This document shows, piece by piece, positions 33,628-41,787 of a stretch of DNA of 64,000 bases. The position numbers and the translations under genes are program-made. How positions within the stretch are numbered: the stretch's first letter is position 1; every line of letters begins with the position of its first letter. The notes beneath the pieces were generated by a model that had not been told where the DNA came from, ran no database searches, and saw only the letters and a list, made by a program, of their open reading frames with translations. The stretch is from Ornithomonoglobus_A sp045649025. Lineage in GTDB: Bacteria; Bacillota; Clostridia; UBA1381. Where the stretch lies: the NCBI GenBank assembly GCA_045649025.1, contig JAZRPB010000006.1, positions 1-64,000 on the forward strand, read 5' to 3'.

Positions 33628-34476
33628 ATGATTAAATTAACTTTTGAAAATGAAGTAGTAAACGGCGATACATCCGCAAAAATTACCGTCCCCGGCGGTA
33701 TGGGCGGTAAGCCTATAAAAATCGAATCCGACAAGAAATATTTATGGCTGTGTCTTGAAGGTATAAAGGAAAAAGCAATAGTATATGCTCCGAAGGGACT
33801 TTATGAATTTGTTGTTCCCGAGGGCGAGGTTACTCACGCATTTGAGCCAGGCAGATTTGACAGTGAATTTACACTATCTTGTGAAATTGCAACAGATGAG
33901 GATATTTATTCAAGAAGAAACCTTGCATTAAATCCTCTTGATATGCAATTTGAAAGTGAGGTAAATCCCTACGATGCTGAAAATTATGTAAACCCTGTTG
34001 ATTCGGCTGCAATTAAAAATGACGAGGTTTTGGGTTTCCCTCACATCTACGGCAACAGAATAACACGTCACGAGGGTTGGTTCTATGCAAGAAATGTTAT
34101 AGACGGAATGAACACAAAGGGCGGTCATGGCGATTATCCGTATCATTCATGGGGAACATCGCAATGTAAGGATGCAAACATTATTATTTACTTTGGCAGA
34201 AAGGTAAAGATTGATACTGTATATCTTGCGTTAAGAAGTGACTACGAGCTAATTCGAGAAGGTCTTGAGCACGATACATATTGGGTTAGCGGAACACTTG
34301 AATTTTCCGACGGAACAGAGGAGATTATTCATCCCATAAAATCGGGTGATTATCAGGAATTTAAAATTGCAGAGCGTGTTGTTGAGTGGGTACGACTAAA
34401 GGATTTAGTGCCCGCCTGTACAGAAAACTTTGCATCACTTAACCAAATTAAAATTATGGGACAGGATATTAAATAA
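33628..34476 (+). CDS. Unrecognised two-domain beta-rich protein of the uronate operon
   Basis: 282 residues, no signal peptide, so probably cytosolic. Residues about 1-95 are strand-rich. Residues about 145-282 look like a discoidin/F5-8C-type jelly roll: ARNVIDGM, then WGTS, a YFGRKVKIDTVYLALR strand pair, a GTLEFSDGTEE strand and a closing VRLKDLVP/LNQIKIMG pair. Such domains bind sugars, usually outside the cell. Being first in an operon with kduI suggests a role in uronate handling, perhaps sugar binding or an enzyme not yet named. I do not assign a function. It has a strong CGGAGGTG site. Confidence 0.6.
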   Translation: MIKLTFENEVVNGDTSAKITVPGGMGGKPIKIESDKKYLWLCLEGIKEKAIVYAPKGLYEFVVPEGEVTHAFEPGRFDSEFTLSCEIATDEDIYSRRNLALNPLDMQFESEVNPYDAENYVNPVDSAAIKNDEVLGFPHIYGNRITRHEGWFYARNVIDGMNTKGGHGDYPYHSWGTSQCKDANIIIYFGRKVKIDTVYLALRSDYELIREGLEHDTYWVSGTLEFSDGTEEIIHPIKSGDYQEFKIAERVVEWVRLKDLVPACTENFASLNQIKIMGQDIK

Positions 34477-34500
34477 TAAAATATAGAAAGAGGTAGCAAA

Positions 34501-35331
34501 ATGGAAGTAAGATGTGCATCAAATCCAAAGGATATGAAACATTACACAACAGAAAGATTAAGAGAGGAATACCACATTCCCAAGCTTTTTGAAAAAGACC
34601 AGATTAAGATGGTATATAGCCATATAGACAGAATTATTACTGCAGGCTTTATGCCTGTTAAGAAGGAATTAAAGCTTGAGGCCGGCAAGGAGCTTGCTTC
34701 AAACTATTTCCTTGAAAGAAGAGAGATGGGTTGTATCAACATTGGCGGTAAGGGCATTATCACAATTGATGGTACTGAATATGAAATGAACCCAAGAGAC
34801 GGTATTTATATAGGCAGAGGCAACAAGGACATATCCTTTAAGAGTGCAGATAAAAATGAACCCGCAAAATTCTACGTATCATCTTGCCCGGCACACAAGG
34901 AATATCCAATTGTAAAGATTGATATTACAAAGGCAAAGAAGGTTCCTTGCGGAAGCTTTGAAGAATGTAACAAGAGAGTTATAAACCAATACATTCACCC
35001 CGAGGTTATGCAAAGTTGTCAGCTTGCAATGGGCTTAACTCAACTTGAGGTTGGTTCTAACTGGAACACAATGCCATCACACACACACGACAGAAGAATG
35101 GAAGTTTATATGTATCTTGATATGGACGAAAATGATGTTGTATTCCATATGATGGGCGAGCCTACCGAAACACGTCATATCATTATGCACAACGAGGAAG
35201 CTGTTATTTCACCAAGCTGGTCTATCCATTCAGGTGTTGGCACAAGAAACTACTCATTCATTTGGGCGATGTGTGGTGAAAATCAGGAGTTTGATGATAT
35301 GGACCACATACAAACAAAGGATTTACTGTAA
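34501..35331 (+). CDS. kduI: 5-dehydro-4-deoxy-D-glucuronate isomerase
   Basis: 276 residues, full length for KduI, with the bicupin fold. The zinc ligands lie in SHTHDRRMEVYMYL (two His, Glu) and in the later PSWSIHSGVGT segment (His). It converts the 4-deoxy-5-keto-uronate released from unsaturated pectin or glycosaminoglycan oligosaccharides to 3-deoxy-D-glycero-2,5-hexodiulosonate. It lies 24 bases after the beta-rich protein gene. The next steps (kduD, kdgK, kdgA) are not in the window. Confidence 0.95.
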   Translation: MEVRCASNPKDMKHYTTERLREEYHIPKLFEKDQIKMVYSHIDRIITAGFMPVKKELKLEAGKELASNYFLERREMGCINIGGKGIITIDGTEYEMNPRDGIYIGRGNKDISFKSADKNEPAKFYVSSCPAHKEYPIVKIDITKAKKVPCGSFEECNKRVINQYIHPEVMQSCQLAMGLTQLEVGSNWNTMPSHTHDRRMEVYMYLDMDENDVVFHMMGEPTETRHIIMHNEEAVISPSWSIHSGVGTRNYSFIWAMCGENQEFDDMDHIQTKDLL

Positions 35332-35350
35332 AAAGAAAGGAAATAAAAAA

Positions 35351-35986
35351 ATGAGAATTGCGTTAATTAATGAAAACAGCCAGGCTGCAAAGAATGGCAT
35401 AATTGTTGAAACATTAAAGAAGGTGGTTGAGCCTTTAGGTCACACAGTTGATAACTATGGTATGTACAGTGCCGAGGATACAGAACAGCTTACATATGTT
35501 CAAATTGGTATTTTAGCTGCTATTTTGCTAAATTCAGGTGCTGCTGATTTAGTTATAACAGGCTGCGGCACAGGCGAAGGTGCTTGCCTTGCTTGTAACT
35601 CATTCCCTGGCGTTCTTTGCGGACACGTTGTTGACCCAACAGATGCATACCAATTCACACAGGTTAACAATGGTAACTGTATTGCACTGCCATTTGCAAA
35701 AGGCTGGGGTTGGGGTGCAGAATTGAACCTTCAATACGTATTTGAAAAGCTGTTTGTTGAAGAATGGGGCGGCGGATATCCAAAGGAAAGAGCAATCCCT
35801 GAACAAAGAAATGCCAGAATTCTTAACGAGGTTAAGAAGGTTACACACAGAGAGCTTCTTGATATTCTTCCCGAGCTTGACCCTGAATTAGTTAAGGGTG
35901 CAGTTGCAGGAAAGCAATTTAAGGATTTATTCTTTGCCAACTGCAAGTGTGATAAGATAGCTGATTATATTAAAACATTAGTATAA
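35351..35986 (+). CDS. RpiB/LacAB-family sugar isomerase, DhuI-like
   Basis: 211 residues from ATG 35351, which follows AGAAAGGA; a longer frame from 35234 overlaps kduI and is not needed. The RpiB fold is visible in ADLVITGCGTGEGACLACNS, where the active-site cysteine is followed by a loop matching the family. At about 210 residues it is longer than standard RpiB (about 150) and close to streptococcal DhuI, an RpiB relative that isomerises the same 4-deoxy-5-keto-uronate as KduI. With kduI in the same operon, I infer a uronate role, either a second isomerase or one for a related substrate. A perfect terminator follows. Confidence 0.8.
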   Translation: MRIALINENSQAAKNGIIVETLKKVVEPLGHTVDNYGMYSAEDTEQLTYVQIGILAAILLNSGAADLVITGCGTGEGACLACNSFPGVLCGHVVDPTDAYQFTQVNNGNCIALPFAKGWGWGAELNLQYVFEKLFVEEWGGGYPKERAIPEQRNARILNEVKKVTHRELLDILPELDPELVKGAVAGKQFKDLFFANCKCDKIADYIKTLV

Positions 35987-36000
35987 TAACAATAAAACCA

Positions 36001-36033
36001 AAAAAAGCTTCACCATATGGTGAAGCTTTTTTG
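36001..36033. terminator. Palindromic terminator after the uronate operon
   Basis: AAGCTTCACC-ATAT-GGTGAAGCTT with A6 before and T6 after, usable from both strands; it also faces the end of the small membrane peptide gene on the minus strand. Confidence 0.92.
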
Positions 36034-36055
36034 GTTTATTTATTCTAAATCTTTT

Positions 36056-36157
36056 TTATTTTACCATCAGCATTGATACCGATGCAATAACAATCGGAAC
36101 AATCATACATATTGCAACAACTAAACATATAATTTTTTTCTGCTTATCGTTAAACAT
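36056..36157 (-). CDS. 33-residue membrane peptide
   Basis: A short ORF with a charged start (MFNDKQKKI) and one hydrophobic helix (about residues 9-31). AAGGTGAG lies 6 bases ahead of the ATG. It starts 12 bases after the SLH gene stop and ends before the shared terminator, so it fits as the last gene of that unit. Short peptides of this kind (KQKK followed by one helix) recur in Clostridia, but I know of no function. Confidence 0.6.
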   Translation of the reverse strand: MFNDKQKKIICLVVAICMIVPIVIASVSMLMVK

Positions 36158-36169
36158 TTGCTTCTCACC

Positions 36170-36841
36170 TTACTTTCCTAATACACGAAATGCAATGGCT
36201 GCCGCCTGTGCTCTTGTTGCGGTAGAATTTGGCTCAAAATTTCCGTTATCCATACCAAATATAAAGCCCTGTGCAACTGCTATTTCAACGCTTGGTTTTG
36301 CCCAATCACTAATTGATGCAGTATCACCAAAGGTTAACTCCTTTGGTTCAAACATACTCTGCATTGTTTTAGCATTTTGCTGATATTGATACATATGCTG
36401 TGTTAAAACTGCCATCTCCTGACGTGTTATTGGCAACTCACCGTTATATTCACCCTTATACACTGCTCTTGATTCACTGCCGTTATCTATAATTTCTATT
36501 TCATACGAGGCAATCATTTCTTTAGGAATTAACCCCTTATCAAGTGCACCCTGTAAATATGGTGCATACCAGTCTGTTGTTTTTGCATCAAGACACTCAC
36601 CTTTTCTGGCAGTGGTGGTGGCAATGCCTGTTACATTCATCATTATCTTTAAATATTCTGCTCTTGTGACTGTGCCGTTTGGTGCAAATAAATTTTTTGA
36701 TACACCATTAATTATTCCCTTTTCAGACAACGAATTTATATACTCCGCTGCCCAGTGGTTTTTTACATCATCAAATGCTGCAAACGCAATTGTATTTAAC
36801 ATAACAACTGCACTTAACACCGAAATTACTAATTTTTTCAC
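36170..36841 (-). CDS. S-layer homology (SLH) domain protein
   Basis: 223 residues. A signal peptide (about 1-21, ending AFA) is followed by three SLH-type units: FDDVKNHWAAEYINSLSEKG (about 23-75), a more degenerate middle one (about 85-150), and FGDTASISDWAKPSVEIAVA (about 170-222). SLH domains attach proteins to pyruvylated wall polymers. No other domain is present, so it may be a small wall-bound structural protein. It lies 26 bases after the sugar kinase gene. Confidence 0.88.
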   Translation of the reverse strand: MKKLVISVLSAVVMLNTIAFAAFDDVKNHWAAEYINSLSEKGIINGVSKNLFAPNGTVTRAEYLKIMMNVTGIATTTARKGECLDAKTTDWYAPYLQGALDKGLIPKEMIASYEIEIIDNGSESRAVYKGEYNGELPITRQEMAVLTQHMYQYQQNAKTMQSMFEPKELTFGDTASISDWAKPSVEIAVAQGFIFGMDNGNFEPNSTATRAQAAAIAFRVLGK

Positions 36842-36867
36842 TTTTCTTACCCTTTCCGATATGTATT

Positions 36868-37797
36868 TTAAAGCGGATATACAATAACCTTATCGTATAT
36901 CGCAATAATGTCACTTTTTTGAGGAGGTGCACTCCCCTCTTTTAAACATGCCGCACTACCGTAAGACACTGCATTTTTTAGTATTTTGGCACTGTTTAAG
37001 CCTTTTATGGCACCATCTAAAAAACCTGCGATTGTGCTATCTCCTGCACCAATTGTGGACTTGATATCAATATTTGGTACTTGTGCGGCAAAAATGCCAT
37101 CATCATTACACAAAACCGCACCCTTTGAGCCAAGGCTTATCATAACATTTTCTATGCCCTCTTTATACAAAGCCTTTGCAGCAACAATGGCACTGTTAAT
37201 GTCTGTAACATCAGTGTGGCTATACATTTTTATTTCTTCCTCGTTTGGTTTTATGAGCCATGGCGATATTTCAATTATGTCCTCCCTTGTGAATGAACGT
37301 GAATCAACAACGGCCTTAACTCCCTTTTGTTTCAGGCTCTTTAAAAATTGCTTTACTGCTTCAATATCCACGCCATCAGGCACACTGCCCGTTAGTGTTA
37401 CCACACAATCACGCAAATTTTCTTTAAAAAGCTCTTCTTGAATTGCAAAAAGAATTTCGTTATTACAAGTAAAACCCGAAAAACTTATTCTTGTTTCATT
37501 TTCCCCCACAGTGTGCAGTGTGATATTTTCGCGTATTCTTCCCGAAACTGTAAACTCCTTATAGCTCACATTATCTTTTTTAAGGTGATTTAAAAAATCA
37601 TCCTTGTTTTGATTTCCCACAACTATATATGCTGTATTTTCAATGCCGTTTACGCAAAGTGCACGTGAAATATTAATACCCTTTCCGCCCGCCTCATATG
37701 AGCTTATAGAGGCAAAGTTTTCGTTATACGGTTTGAAATTATCACACATACAATGCATATCAAATGCAGGATTTAATGTTAATGTTATAATATTCAT
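36868..37797 (-). CDS. 1-phosphofructokinase family (PfkB) sugar kinase
   Basis: 309 residues from ATG 37797 (MNIITLTLNPAFD, the usual family start); a GTG three codons upstream is the alternative. PfkB features are GGKGINISRAL near the start and the C-terminal GAGDSTIAGFLDG, whose aspartate is the catalytic base. The GAGDS form resembles FruK/LacC, which phosphorylate fructose 1-phosphate or tagatose 6-phosphate. No PTS gene is adjacent, so the substrate is open. It lies downstream of the DUF1294 gene and upstream of the SLH gene on the same strand. Confidence 0.85.
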   Translation of the reverse strand: MNIITLTLNPAFDMHCMCDNFKPYNENFASISSYEAGGKGINISRALCVNGIENTAYIVVGNQNKDDFLNHLKKDNVSYKEFTVSGRIRENITLHTVGENETRISFSGFTCNNEILFAIQEELFKENLRDCVVTLTGSVPDGVDIEAVKQFLKSLKQKGVKAVVDSRSFTREDIIEISPWLIKPNEEEIKMYSHTDVTDINSAIVAAKALYKEGIENVMISLGSKGAVLCNDDGIFAAQVPNIDIKSTIGAGDSTIAGFLDGAIKGLNSAKILKNAVSYGSAACLKEGSAPPQKSDIIAIYDKVIVYPL

Positions 37798-37850
37798 AAT
37801 CAGCACACTACCTTTTTAAATTGCCATATCTTTTTACTCATTAGTTAAAA

Positions 37851-38321
37851 TCAGTAAAAGAACGCCCAGAAGGCTAAAAATCCAACTATAAAGCTTTGTA
37901 ATATTATCTGTATTAAAAACAGCAACGGTACAATTATAAAAAACTTAACCTTTTTGGTTTTGTGTGAGAAAATAAGCATTCCCACAAATCCGCCTATTGC
38001 TCCGCCCCAGAAACACATTCTTATAAGCTTTTTCTCGCTTATACGTTCTTTTTTCTTTCTTGCCTTGCCCTTGTCGGAGCCAAACATACAGAAGGTTACT
38101 ACGTTCATTACAACGAAAAAACCCGCCACAGCGCAAAACAACACAATATTAATAATTCTGTTTGAAAAAAGCTTCAGCATAGACGGCAATGCAGGTATTA
38201 TTGCAGTTTGCACGTAGTATGATAAATCCGCAAACACAACGCCTGCACCTTCTGCAATATAGCCCCATAGCATTGATGCATAATATACAATTGTATCCCA
38301 TATCTGTAATGCTTTTTCCAT
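37851..38321 (-). CDS. DUF1294 membrane protein
   Basis: 156 residues. An N-terminal amphipathic region, a membrane helix (about 55-80) and the DUF1294 core (about 70-155: FGSDKGKARKKKERISEKKL, then GGAIGGFVGMLIFSHKTKK and a final helix). The function is unknown. GGAGG lies ahead of the ATG and a sigma-A promoter is found at 38352-38380; it probably starts a unit that includes the kinase, SLH and peptide genes. Confidence 0.82.
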   Translation of the reverse strand: MEKALQIWDTIVYYASMLWGYIAEGAGVVFADLSYYVQTAIIPALPSMLKLFSNRIINIVLFCAVAGFFVVMNVVTFCMFGSDKGKARKKKERISEKKLIRMCFWGGAIGGFVGMLIFSHKTKKVKFFIIVPLLFLIQIILQSFIVGFLAFWAFFY

Positions 38322-38351
38322 ACTTATCCTCCAAGTATATTTACTCTTTTT

Positions 38352-38380
38352 ATTTTATCACAAGAGCTGTTGTTTGTCAA
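38352..38380 (-). promoter_or_regulatory. Promoter for the DUF1294-kinase-SLH unit
   Basis: On the minus strand, TTGACA (38375-38380), 17-base spacer, TAAAAT (38352-38357). Confidence 0.7.
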
Positions 38381-38413
38381 ACATATTATTATATAAAAAT
38401 AGCAGTAAAAATA

Positions 38414-38466
38414 AACCAACCCCTCCAAAAGTCAGACCAAAAATCTAACGATTGAGGGGGTGGTTT
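38414..38466 (-). terminator. Long-loop inverted repeat at the end of the GTPase-RNase gene
   Basis: AACCAACCCCTC (38414-38425) pairs with GAGGGGGTGGTTT (38454-38466), with one bulge and a 28-base loop. The right arm overlaps the stop codon. A T-tract is only weakly present after it on the minus strand, so a terminator role is likely but not sure. Confidence 0.4.
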
Positions 38467-41038
38467 AACTTAAATATTCTCTTATGGCTCTGTTCGCCTC
38501 TTCAATTTCCTTTTTAAAGGCATCGGCACTAACTCTTAAAGCACCATTTGCTAAAATTATAATCTGCTCCAAATTATCCGACGTTGCAACTCTTATGCGG
38601 TGTTTTTTTCCAAGCTCGTGGGTGGTTTTTTCTATATACATATCGGCTGTTTCCGCCTCCTTTGTGTATACCACGCTTATATTGCCCACTCTTTCAACCT
38701 CACGCACATTGCCCTTTACCTTATAAGCATCGAAAACCAATATAACCTCGCATTGCTTATAGCCCTGATAATTGCATAAAATATTTATAAGCATATTTCT
38801 TGCTAAATCAAGATTGTCCTTTGAAATTGCCTTTAATTCCTCCCACGCAAAAATAATGTTATAGCCGTCCACCAACAAATATTCAGGGCCTTTTGGTATT
38901 GGCTTTGGCTTTGTATATTTTGTTTCCTTCGCAACAGGCTTTTTGGTGTATATAACCTCATCGGTTCTTCTTTTAACGGGCCCGTAGATGCTTTCAAAAA
39001 TCCTTAAAAGCTCCTTATCCTCTGCCGCACCGTCTTCATATTTTGTTGTCTTTTGCATAACCGTTTCGTTTGCTTCTTCTTCGTCATCATCAAAGCTTAT
39101 ACCTGTATCGATATGCATATAGTCACGCACCTTGTCCCATTTAACAACAAAGCCTGCACCGTGTGAGCAAAAAACAGAGTCGGCACTGTTTTCTATATCA
39201 CTCTCGCTGTTATAGCCAATTTCTTCAACAACCTCTTGTGTGTTATGACATTCCTCAAAACCGCACACCGAGCTAAAGAGCTTGCCTCTACCGCCTGTGT
39301 AGCTTGTTAATTCAAGGTGATATGAACGCATAGCACTAACAGGCGCCTTTCCGCAAATAACTGAAAAATCACCCTCTGTTTGCGGTGCTTCAAAGCTGCC
39401 GCCCATTTTTTGAATATCTGTCATTGTTCTACCAACATTTTCCGACGGAACTTCAATACGATACTCATACCACGGCTCAAGAAGAATACTCTTTGCACAC
39501 ATAAGTCCCTGTCTTATAGCTCTGTATGTTGCCTGACGGAAATCTCCGCCCTCGGTATGCTTTTGGTGTGCTCTGCCTGCGACCAGTGTTATTTTCATAT
39601 CTGTTATGGGTGAGCCTGTTAACACACCCACGTGGTCCTTTTCCTCTAAATGAGTTAAAATCAGTCTTTGCCAGTTTTTATCTAATTCATCGGTTGAGCA
39701 ATTGGTTTCAAAACGTATACCCTCGCCTCTTTTTAAAGGCTCAAGTAATAAATGCACCTCAGCATAATGACGCAAGGGCTCATAATGTCCCACACCCTCA
39801 ACAGCAGCCTCGATTGTTTCTTTATATGCTATTTTTCCATGGTCAAAGGTTACGTCCATACCGAACCGCTCCAAAATTATTCTTTTTAAGACGTCAAGCT
39901 GTATTTCGCCCATAACCTGTGCCTGAATTTCCTGCAATCTTTCATTCCACACAATGTGTAGCAAAGGGTCCTCTTCTTCAAGACGACGCAGCTTTGTTAT
40001 TGCACTGTGAGCATCAACCCCTGTTGGTAAAATAATGCTATACGATAAAACAGGCGTTAAAACAGGAATATCTGCATCCGCTTCAAATCCCAGTCCCTCA
40101 CCTGGATATGTTTTTGACAGTCCCGTTACTGCACACACATCACCCACCTGTGCTGTATCTGTTATCTTATATTTTGCACCTGAATATATCCTTATTGAAT
40201 TTACCTTTTCCGACCACGCATCACGAGTGTTTTCCTTATCGGACAACAAAGCCTTTACCTTTAGTGTGCCGCCTGTAATTTTTAAATGTGTAAGCCTTTC
40301 GCCTTGTGCGTCCTCGGATATTTTAAACACTCTTGCACCAAATCTTTCATCTGCCACAGGTGTTTTTGTATATTCATCAAGCCCCAAGAGAAAATCGTCG
40401 ACCCCCTCTGTTTTTAGGGCAGTACCAAAATAACATGGGATTACCTTTCTCGACGCAATTGCATTTTTTATATCCTTAACTTTTATAGTGTTATTTTCTA
40501 AAAATGAATTCATAAGTACTTCATCGCACATTGCAACACTTTCTTTAAATTTATCACTATTTCTGTTGCACGAAAAATCAACACATAAATCACTTAATTT
40601 GGCTTGTATTTCATTCATAAGTGTATCTTTATCAATATGCGATATGTCCATCTTATTTACAAATATAAACGTTGGTACATTATAACGCTCTAATAACTTC
40701 CATAGTGTTCGTGTATGGTTTTGTATTCCTTCGCTGCCGCTTATAACCAAAATTGCATAATCAAGAATATGCAACGCCCTTTCAGTTTCAGATGAAAAGT
40801 CGGTATGTCCTGGTGTATCGAGTAATGTAAACTGCGTGTTGGCATAAGAAAAAAGAGCCTGCTTCGAGAAAATTGTTATACCTCTCTCACGCTCAATATC
40901 GTGTGTATCTAAAAAAGCATCGCAATGGTCAACTCTGCCAAGTTCTCTTATTTCGCCTGCTCCATACAGCATAGCTTCAGAAAGTGTGGTCTTACCCGAG
41001 TCAACATGAGCTAAAATACCAACAACCAGCTTTTTCAT
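38465..41038 (-). CDS. TetM-like translational GTPase fused to an NYN (Rae1/YacP-type) ribonuclease domain
   Basis: 857 residues from ATG 41038; the GGAGGA at 41042-41047 is its ribosome site, so the GTG at 41050 is not the start. Residues 1 to about 640 are an EF-G-like ribosomal-protection GTPase: P-loop AHVDSGKTT (10-18), ERGITIF switch I, DTPGHTDF (74-81) with the catalytic His, NKMD (128-131), then domains II-V. An acidic linker follows. Residues about 717-857 are a separate NYN/PIN-like domain matching Rae1 (YacP): VDGYN (D724), VFDAYKVKG (D770), KEAETADMYIEK (D799, E803) and ATSDNLEQ (D821), all putative metal ligands. Rae1 cuts mRNA in the ribosomal A site and TetM also enters the A site, so the fusion suggests GTP-driven delivery of a ribonuclease to ribosomes. 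Tetracycline resistance is possible but not shown. Confidence 0.92.
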   Translation of the reverse strand: MKKLVVGILAHVDSGKTTLSEAMLYGAGEIRELGRVDHCDAFLDTHDIERERGITIFSKQALFSYANTQFTLLDTPGHTDFSSETERALHILDYAILVISGSEGIQNHTRTLWKLLERYNVPTFIFVNKMDISHIDKDTLMNEIQAKLSDLCVDFSCNRNSDKFKESVAMCDEVLMNSFLENNTIKVKDIKNAIASRKVIPCYFGTALKTEGVDDFLLGLDEYTKTPVADERFGARVFKISEDAQGERLTHLKITGGTLKVKALLSDKENTRDAWSEKVNSIRIYSGAKYKITDTAQVGDVCAVTGLSKTYPGEGLGFEADADIPVLTPVLSYSIILPTGVDAHSAITKLRRLEEEDPLLHIVWNERLQEIQAQVMGEIQLDVLKRIILERFGMDVTFDHGKIAYKETIEAAVEGVGHYEPLRHYAEVHLLLEPLKRGEGIRFETNCSTDELDKNWQRLILTHLEEKDHVGVLTGSPITDMKITLVAGRAHQKHTEGGDFRQATYRAIRQGLMCAKSILLEPWYEYRIEVPSENVGRTMTDIQKMGGSFEAPQTEGDFSVICGKAPVSAMRSYHLELTSYTGGRGKLFSSVCGFEECHNTQEVVEEIGYNSESDIENSADSVFCSHGAGFVVKWDKVRDYMHIDTGISFDDDEEEANETVMQKTTKYEDGAAEDKELLRIFESIYGPVKRRTDEVIYTKKPVAKETKYTKPKPIPKGPEYLLVDGYNIIFAWEELKAISKDNLDLARNMLINILCNYQGYKQCEVILVFDAYKVKGNVREVERVGNISVVYTKEAETADMYIEKTTHELGKKHRIRVATSDNLEQIIILANGALRVSADAFKKEIEEANRAIREYLS

Positions 41039-41071
41039 TACTTCCTCCACTTAAATTTACTTTCAAAATCA

Positions 41072-41100
41072 ATATTAACATAAATATTAAATAATGTCAA
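41072..41100 (-). promoter_or_regulatory. Promoter of the GTPase-RNase fusion gene
   Basis: On the minus strand a perfect TTGACA (41095-41100), 17-base spacer, TAATAT (41072-41077), 33 bases before the start codon. The short untranslated leader leaves no room for a TetM-style attenuator. Confidence 0.65.
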
Positions 41101-41208
41101 TTATAAGTGTTCTAATTAATATTAACCAAAAACTTTCACATATGTGTAGTTAAATTACACAACGAAAATAATAATGTTTGTATATTTTGTCAATTTTGTA
41201 TTTACCCC

Positions 41209-41237
41209 TTGTAATTTGCCTGTAAATTTGATATAAT
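41209..41237 (+). promoter_or_regulatory. Promoter of the hydrogenase operon
   Basis: TTGTAA (41209-41214), 17-base spacer, TATAAT (41232-41237), 68 bases before the hydC start codon. Confidence 0.65.
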
Positions 41238-41304
41238 TATTGAGTGTGGAAAAATCAAAGATTTTAAATCCAACAAGGATAAAATATAAGGAGGAAATAC
41301 ACAA

Positions 41305-41787
41305 ATGGAAATTGATTTTAATGTTGTTGATGCCATAATTAATAAACATGGTGCTGAACAAAAAAATCTTATCACCATATTGCAGGCACTTCAGGCTCAA
41401 TACAGATATTTGCCACGTGAAGTACTTGAACGTGTGGCTGATAAAATGAAAATCAGTATAGCAAAAATCTATTCTGTTGCAACATTTTACGAAAACTTTT
41501 CTCTTGACCCCAAGGGCAAGTACGTTATAAAAATATGCGACGGAACAGCTTGTCATGTACGTAAGTCTATACCGATTCTTGAAAAAGCAAGAGAGGTTTT
41601 AGGTTTAAGTGAGAAAAAACCCACCACTGATGATATGATGTTTACAGTTGAAACTGTATCGTGTCTTGGTGCATGCGGTCTTGCCCCTGCAATGACTGTG
41701 AATGATAAGGTGTATCCTACAATGACTCCCGAAAAGGTTGTTGAGTTAATAAATAACATAAAGAATGGAGATGAGTGCATTGATTAA
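41305..41787 (+). CDS. hydC: Electron-bifurcating [FeFe] hydrogenase, NuoE-like subunit
   Basis: 160 residues, a thioredoxin-like [2Fe-2S] protein of the NuoE/HndA/HydC group. The cluster ligands are C78 and C83 (CDGTAC) and C120 and C124 (CLGAC). It passes electrons to the NuoF-like subunit. It has AAGGAGG before the ATG, and the reading frame overlaps hydB at its end. Confidence 0.93.
   Translation: MEIDFNVVDAIINKHGAEQKNLITILQALQAQYRYLPREVLERVADKMKISIAKIYSVATFYENFSLDPKGKYVIKICDGTACHVRKSIPILEKAREVLGLSEKKPTTDDMMFTVETVSCLGACGLAPAMTVNDKVYPTMTPEKVVELINNIKNGDECID

Noticed and set aside
35234..35986. Long 250-residue form of the RpiB-like protein
   Set aside because: The extra N-terminal part is the out-of-frame end of kduI, and a proper ribosome site precedes ATG 35351.
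39526..39915. 129-residue frame on the plus strand inside the GTPase-RNase gene
   Set aside because: It is antisense to a conserved coding region, has no ribosome site and has a composition typical of a shadow frame. The 39380 and 40035 frames are rejected for the same reason.
38465..41038. An acquired tetracycline-resistance gene
   Set aside because: No transposon, conjugation or leader-attenuator sequences surround it, its base use matches the neighbours, and the NYN fusion is not a feature of the known mobile tet genes. A resistance role is possible but not supported.
41155..41556. 133-residue minus-strand frame across the hydrogenase promoter
   Set aside because: It overlaps the promoter and the start of hydC and has a hydrophobic, unstructured composition expected from AT-rich sequence.
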